Source: JANRLJ01 sp034437895 (GTDB lineage Bacteria; Chloroflexota; Anaerolineae; Aggregatilineales; Phototrophicaceae). Taken from it: a stretch of DNA of 6,143 nucleotides. The notes below the pieces were generated by a model. That model saw only the letters and a program-made list of their open reading frames with translations. It did no database searches and had not been told where the DNA came from. Made by a program: the position numbers and the translations under genes. Numbering within the stretch: the first letter of the stretch is position 1; the number at the start of each line of letters is the position of its first letter. Of this stretch, positions 5,260 through 6,143 are shown piece after piece. The stretch spans positions 1-6,143 of the forward strand of contig DAOTTO010000103.1 of NCBI GenBank assembly GCA_034437895.1. Direction: 5' to 3'.

Positions 5260-5726
5260 ATGGCCTTCCAATCAACAGAAAGCATCATTTTAGACAAGCG
5301 ATTTACCGTGCGCCCCGTGACACTCGCCGATGCCCAAGCCGCGCTGGTTTTGTTCCATGCCTGTTCACAAGCCCTTATTGGCGCGAATATCGGCACGTTG
5401 GACGATTTATACGCCGATTGGCAAGCGCCACGTTTCAGCATGACAGAATCCACCCGTGCCGTCTTTACCCCCGACGGCAAGCTAGTCGGCTATTGTGAAG
5501 TGCATGATGACGACGATCTACCGGTGCATCCGCAAGTCTGGGCGCGGGTACATCCTGAATTTATGAATCAGGGGATTGGGACGGCTTTGATGACATGGGG
5601 TGAGCAACGCGCACGGCAGGCGCAACCCGCCTGTATGAACGCGCCGGAATGCACGTTTATCGCTCTGGGTACACCTACGAAAAAGAACTGCGTCCCGGCA
5701 ACGAACTCATGACACAAGCAGTCTAA
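5260..5726 (+). pseudogene. Second double-GNAT acetyltransferase, internally deleted and frameshifted
   Basis: The gene starts as a close relative of the preceding GNAT protein: residues 15-121 align without gaps to residues 14-120 of the neighbour, with about 52 of 107 identical by eye. This part includes the CoA loop NQGIGT (103-108). After GEQRARQA the similarity stops, and the open frame runs on through unrelated residues to TGA at 5710-5712 (150 residues). In another frame, 5628-5726 reads RLYERAGMHVYR then YEKELRPGNELMTQAV and TAA. This matches the last 30 residues of the paralogue (22 of 30 identical). Compared with the paralogue about 559 bp are missing, which is not a multiple of three. 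The deletion removes the end of domain 1 and nearly all of domain 2. The joint (5617-5633) carries the inverted repeat CAGGCG/CGCCTG. A truncated 150-residue product might still be made, but it lacks the end of the GNAT fold. Confidence 0.88.
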
Positions 5727-5916
5727 TTAACCTCAGTTTTGGATAGCGCACTATGATTAACTTTTATGATGTCCTCATCCCCCGACCCCTTCGCCATTGC
5801 ATGGCGAAGGGGAGAAAAAAGGTTCACAATGGTGCTTTAAGTCCCCTCTCTACGAAGTGGGGAGGGGATTTAGGGGTGGGGATAGCGTGAAAACACTGTC
5901 CGAAACTCAGGTTAAC
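5726..5916 (+). mobile_element. MITE-like inverted-repeat element, copy 2
   Basis: This is the same 191-bp element as at 2421-2611, in the same orientation and without length change. Its ends (5726-5746 and 5896-5916) pair at 17 of 21 positions, and TA flanks both sides (5724-5725 and 5917-5918). The first internal hairpin is perfect here: CCCCTTCGCCAT (5786-5797) and ATGGCGAAGGGG (5801-5812) with loop TGC. The second is a 16-bp stem, 5838-5853 with 5857-5872, with a GAA loop. It fills the gap between the broken GNAT gene and the convergent amidase-like gene, and starts within the GNAT stop codon. Its hairpins could serve as a terminator for both neighbours. No coding capacity is seen. Confidence 0.78.
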
Positions 5917-5928
5917 TATATGCGCTAA

Positions 5929-6143
5929 TTACGCATGAGATTGACCGCAAATAGGACAAAATGCGCCTGCTGATTGTTCGGGTGGGGCGATATAGCCTTC
6001 GATCCCACGCACTAAACCCGCGTTTAAGGCAAAATCGTCCAGATAGGCCGCAAGGTTTATTCCCGGACACATCGTCTGTGGGTTGAAATCGCCATGTCCC
6101 GCGAGATAGGTTGCCTTCAAATTAGCGGTCAGCCAACTCACGA
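5929..6143 (-). CDS. C-terminus of a peptidoglycan amidase/PGRP-like protein (5' end outside the window)
   Basis: Only the last 70 or so codons are present. The frame enters from the right edge, and the GTG at 6141 is probably an internal codon. The segment YLAGHGDFNPQTMCPGINLA then AYLDD matches the last part of the Amidase_2 / peptidoglycan-recognition domain. Members of that family cleave the N-acetylmuramoyl-L-alanine bond and use a His in GH(R)D and a Cys in CPG as zinc ligands. Both are present here (residues 16 and 25 of the visible part), but the usual Arg of GHRD is Gly. After the domain comes a linker and the tail AFCPICGQSHA, with a CxxC half-site as in zinc ribbons, which is unusual for this family. 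The stop codon is 10 bp beyond the flanking TA of the repeat element. Activity cannot be judged without the N-terminal half. Confidence 0.65.
   Translation of the reverse strand, partial: VSWLTANLKATYLAGHGDFNPQTMCPGINLAAYLDDFALNAGLVRGIEGYIAPPEQSAGAFCPICGQSHA

Noticed and set aside
5623..5712. Residues 122-150 of the 150-codon GNAT paralogue frame as a real alternative C-terminus
   Set aside because: The same DNA in another frame encodes a clear match to the paralogue's C-terminus, so these residues are frameshift read-through.
2421..5916. CRISPR array or phage attachment sites as an explanation of the repeated sequence
   Set aside because: There are only two copies 3.3 kb apart, with internal dyads and terminal inverted repeats. 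There is no spacer-repeat periodicity, no integrase gene and no tRNA.
1..6143. A new defence, toxin-antitoxin, biosynthetic or secretion system
   Set aside because: The genes are unrelated single units in mixed orientation with no shared operon beyond the two stress genes, and no nuclease, helicase, toxin or pathway-specific domain is seen.

Overview
The window looks like ordinary chromosomal DNA from a free-living bacterium, most likely a member of the Chloroflexota (Anaerolineae-like). That is an inference. It rests on the moderate G+C content, the signal-anchored protein with Thr/Pro linkers and an Ala-Thr-Glu tail, the two-domain GNAT proteins, and the C/G-rich 'CCCCTCTC...GGGGAGGGG' intergenic repeats. 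No rRNA, tRNA or CRISPR array is visible.

Layout. Positions 1-660 (+) encode a flavodoxin-fold NAD(P)H:quinone oxidoreductase-type enzyme. It converges on a two-gene stress unit on the minus strand, with a GC-rich hairpin (664-685) between them. The stress unit is transcribed from right to left: a DUF892/YciF-like ferritin-fold protein (1993-1499), then a GSP17M/YflT-like protein with a glycine-zipper core (1433-723). A 700-bp gene-free stretch (1994-2692) follows. It contains the 5' end of a dead IS3-type insertion sequence (2221-2380), a 191-bp element with terminal inverted repeats (2421-2611), and a two-tier hairpin repeat (2640-2683).

Next come two divergent units sharing about 160 bp with a good sigma70-type promoter in each direction. 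On the minus strand is a signal-anchored exported protein (4000-2693) with two similar domains and a low-complexity tail. On the plus strand is a double-GNAT acetyltransferase (4162-5178). After a strong terminator hairpin lies a second, paralogous GNAT gene (5260-5726). It has lost about 559 bp from its middle and is frameshifted, so it is a pseudogene or at most makes a truncated protein. A second copy of the 191-bp element (5726-5916), about 90% identical and in the same orientation, starts exactly at its stop codon. The window ends in the C-terminus of a minus-strand peptidoglycan-amidase-like protein (5929-6143, cut by the window edge) with a short CPICG tail.

How the parts relate. The two stress genes probably act together in general stress or oxidative protection. 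The quinone reductase could serve a related detoxification role, but it is on the opposite strand and is not co-transcribed with them. The rest is a patchwork of single genes separated by mobile or repeat DNA. The most notable signal is the pair of non-coding, TA-flanked, MITE-like elements and their association with a decaying tandem GNAT duplicate. I found no convincing new multi-gene system.
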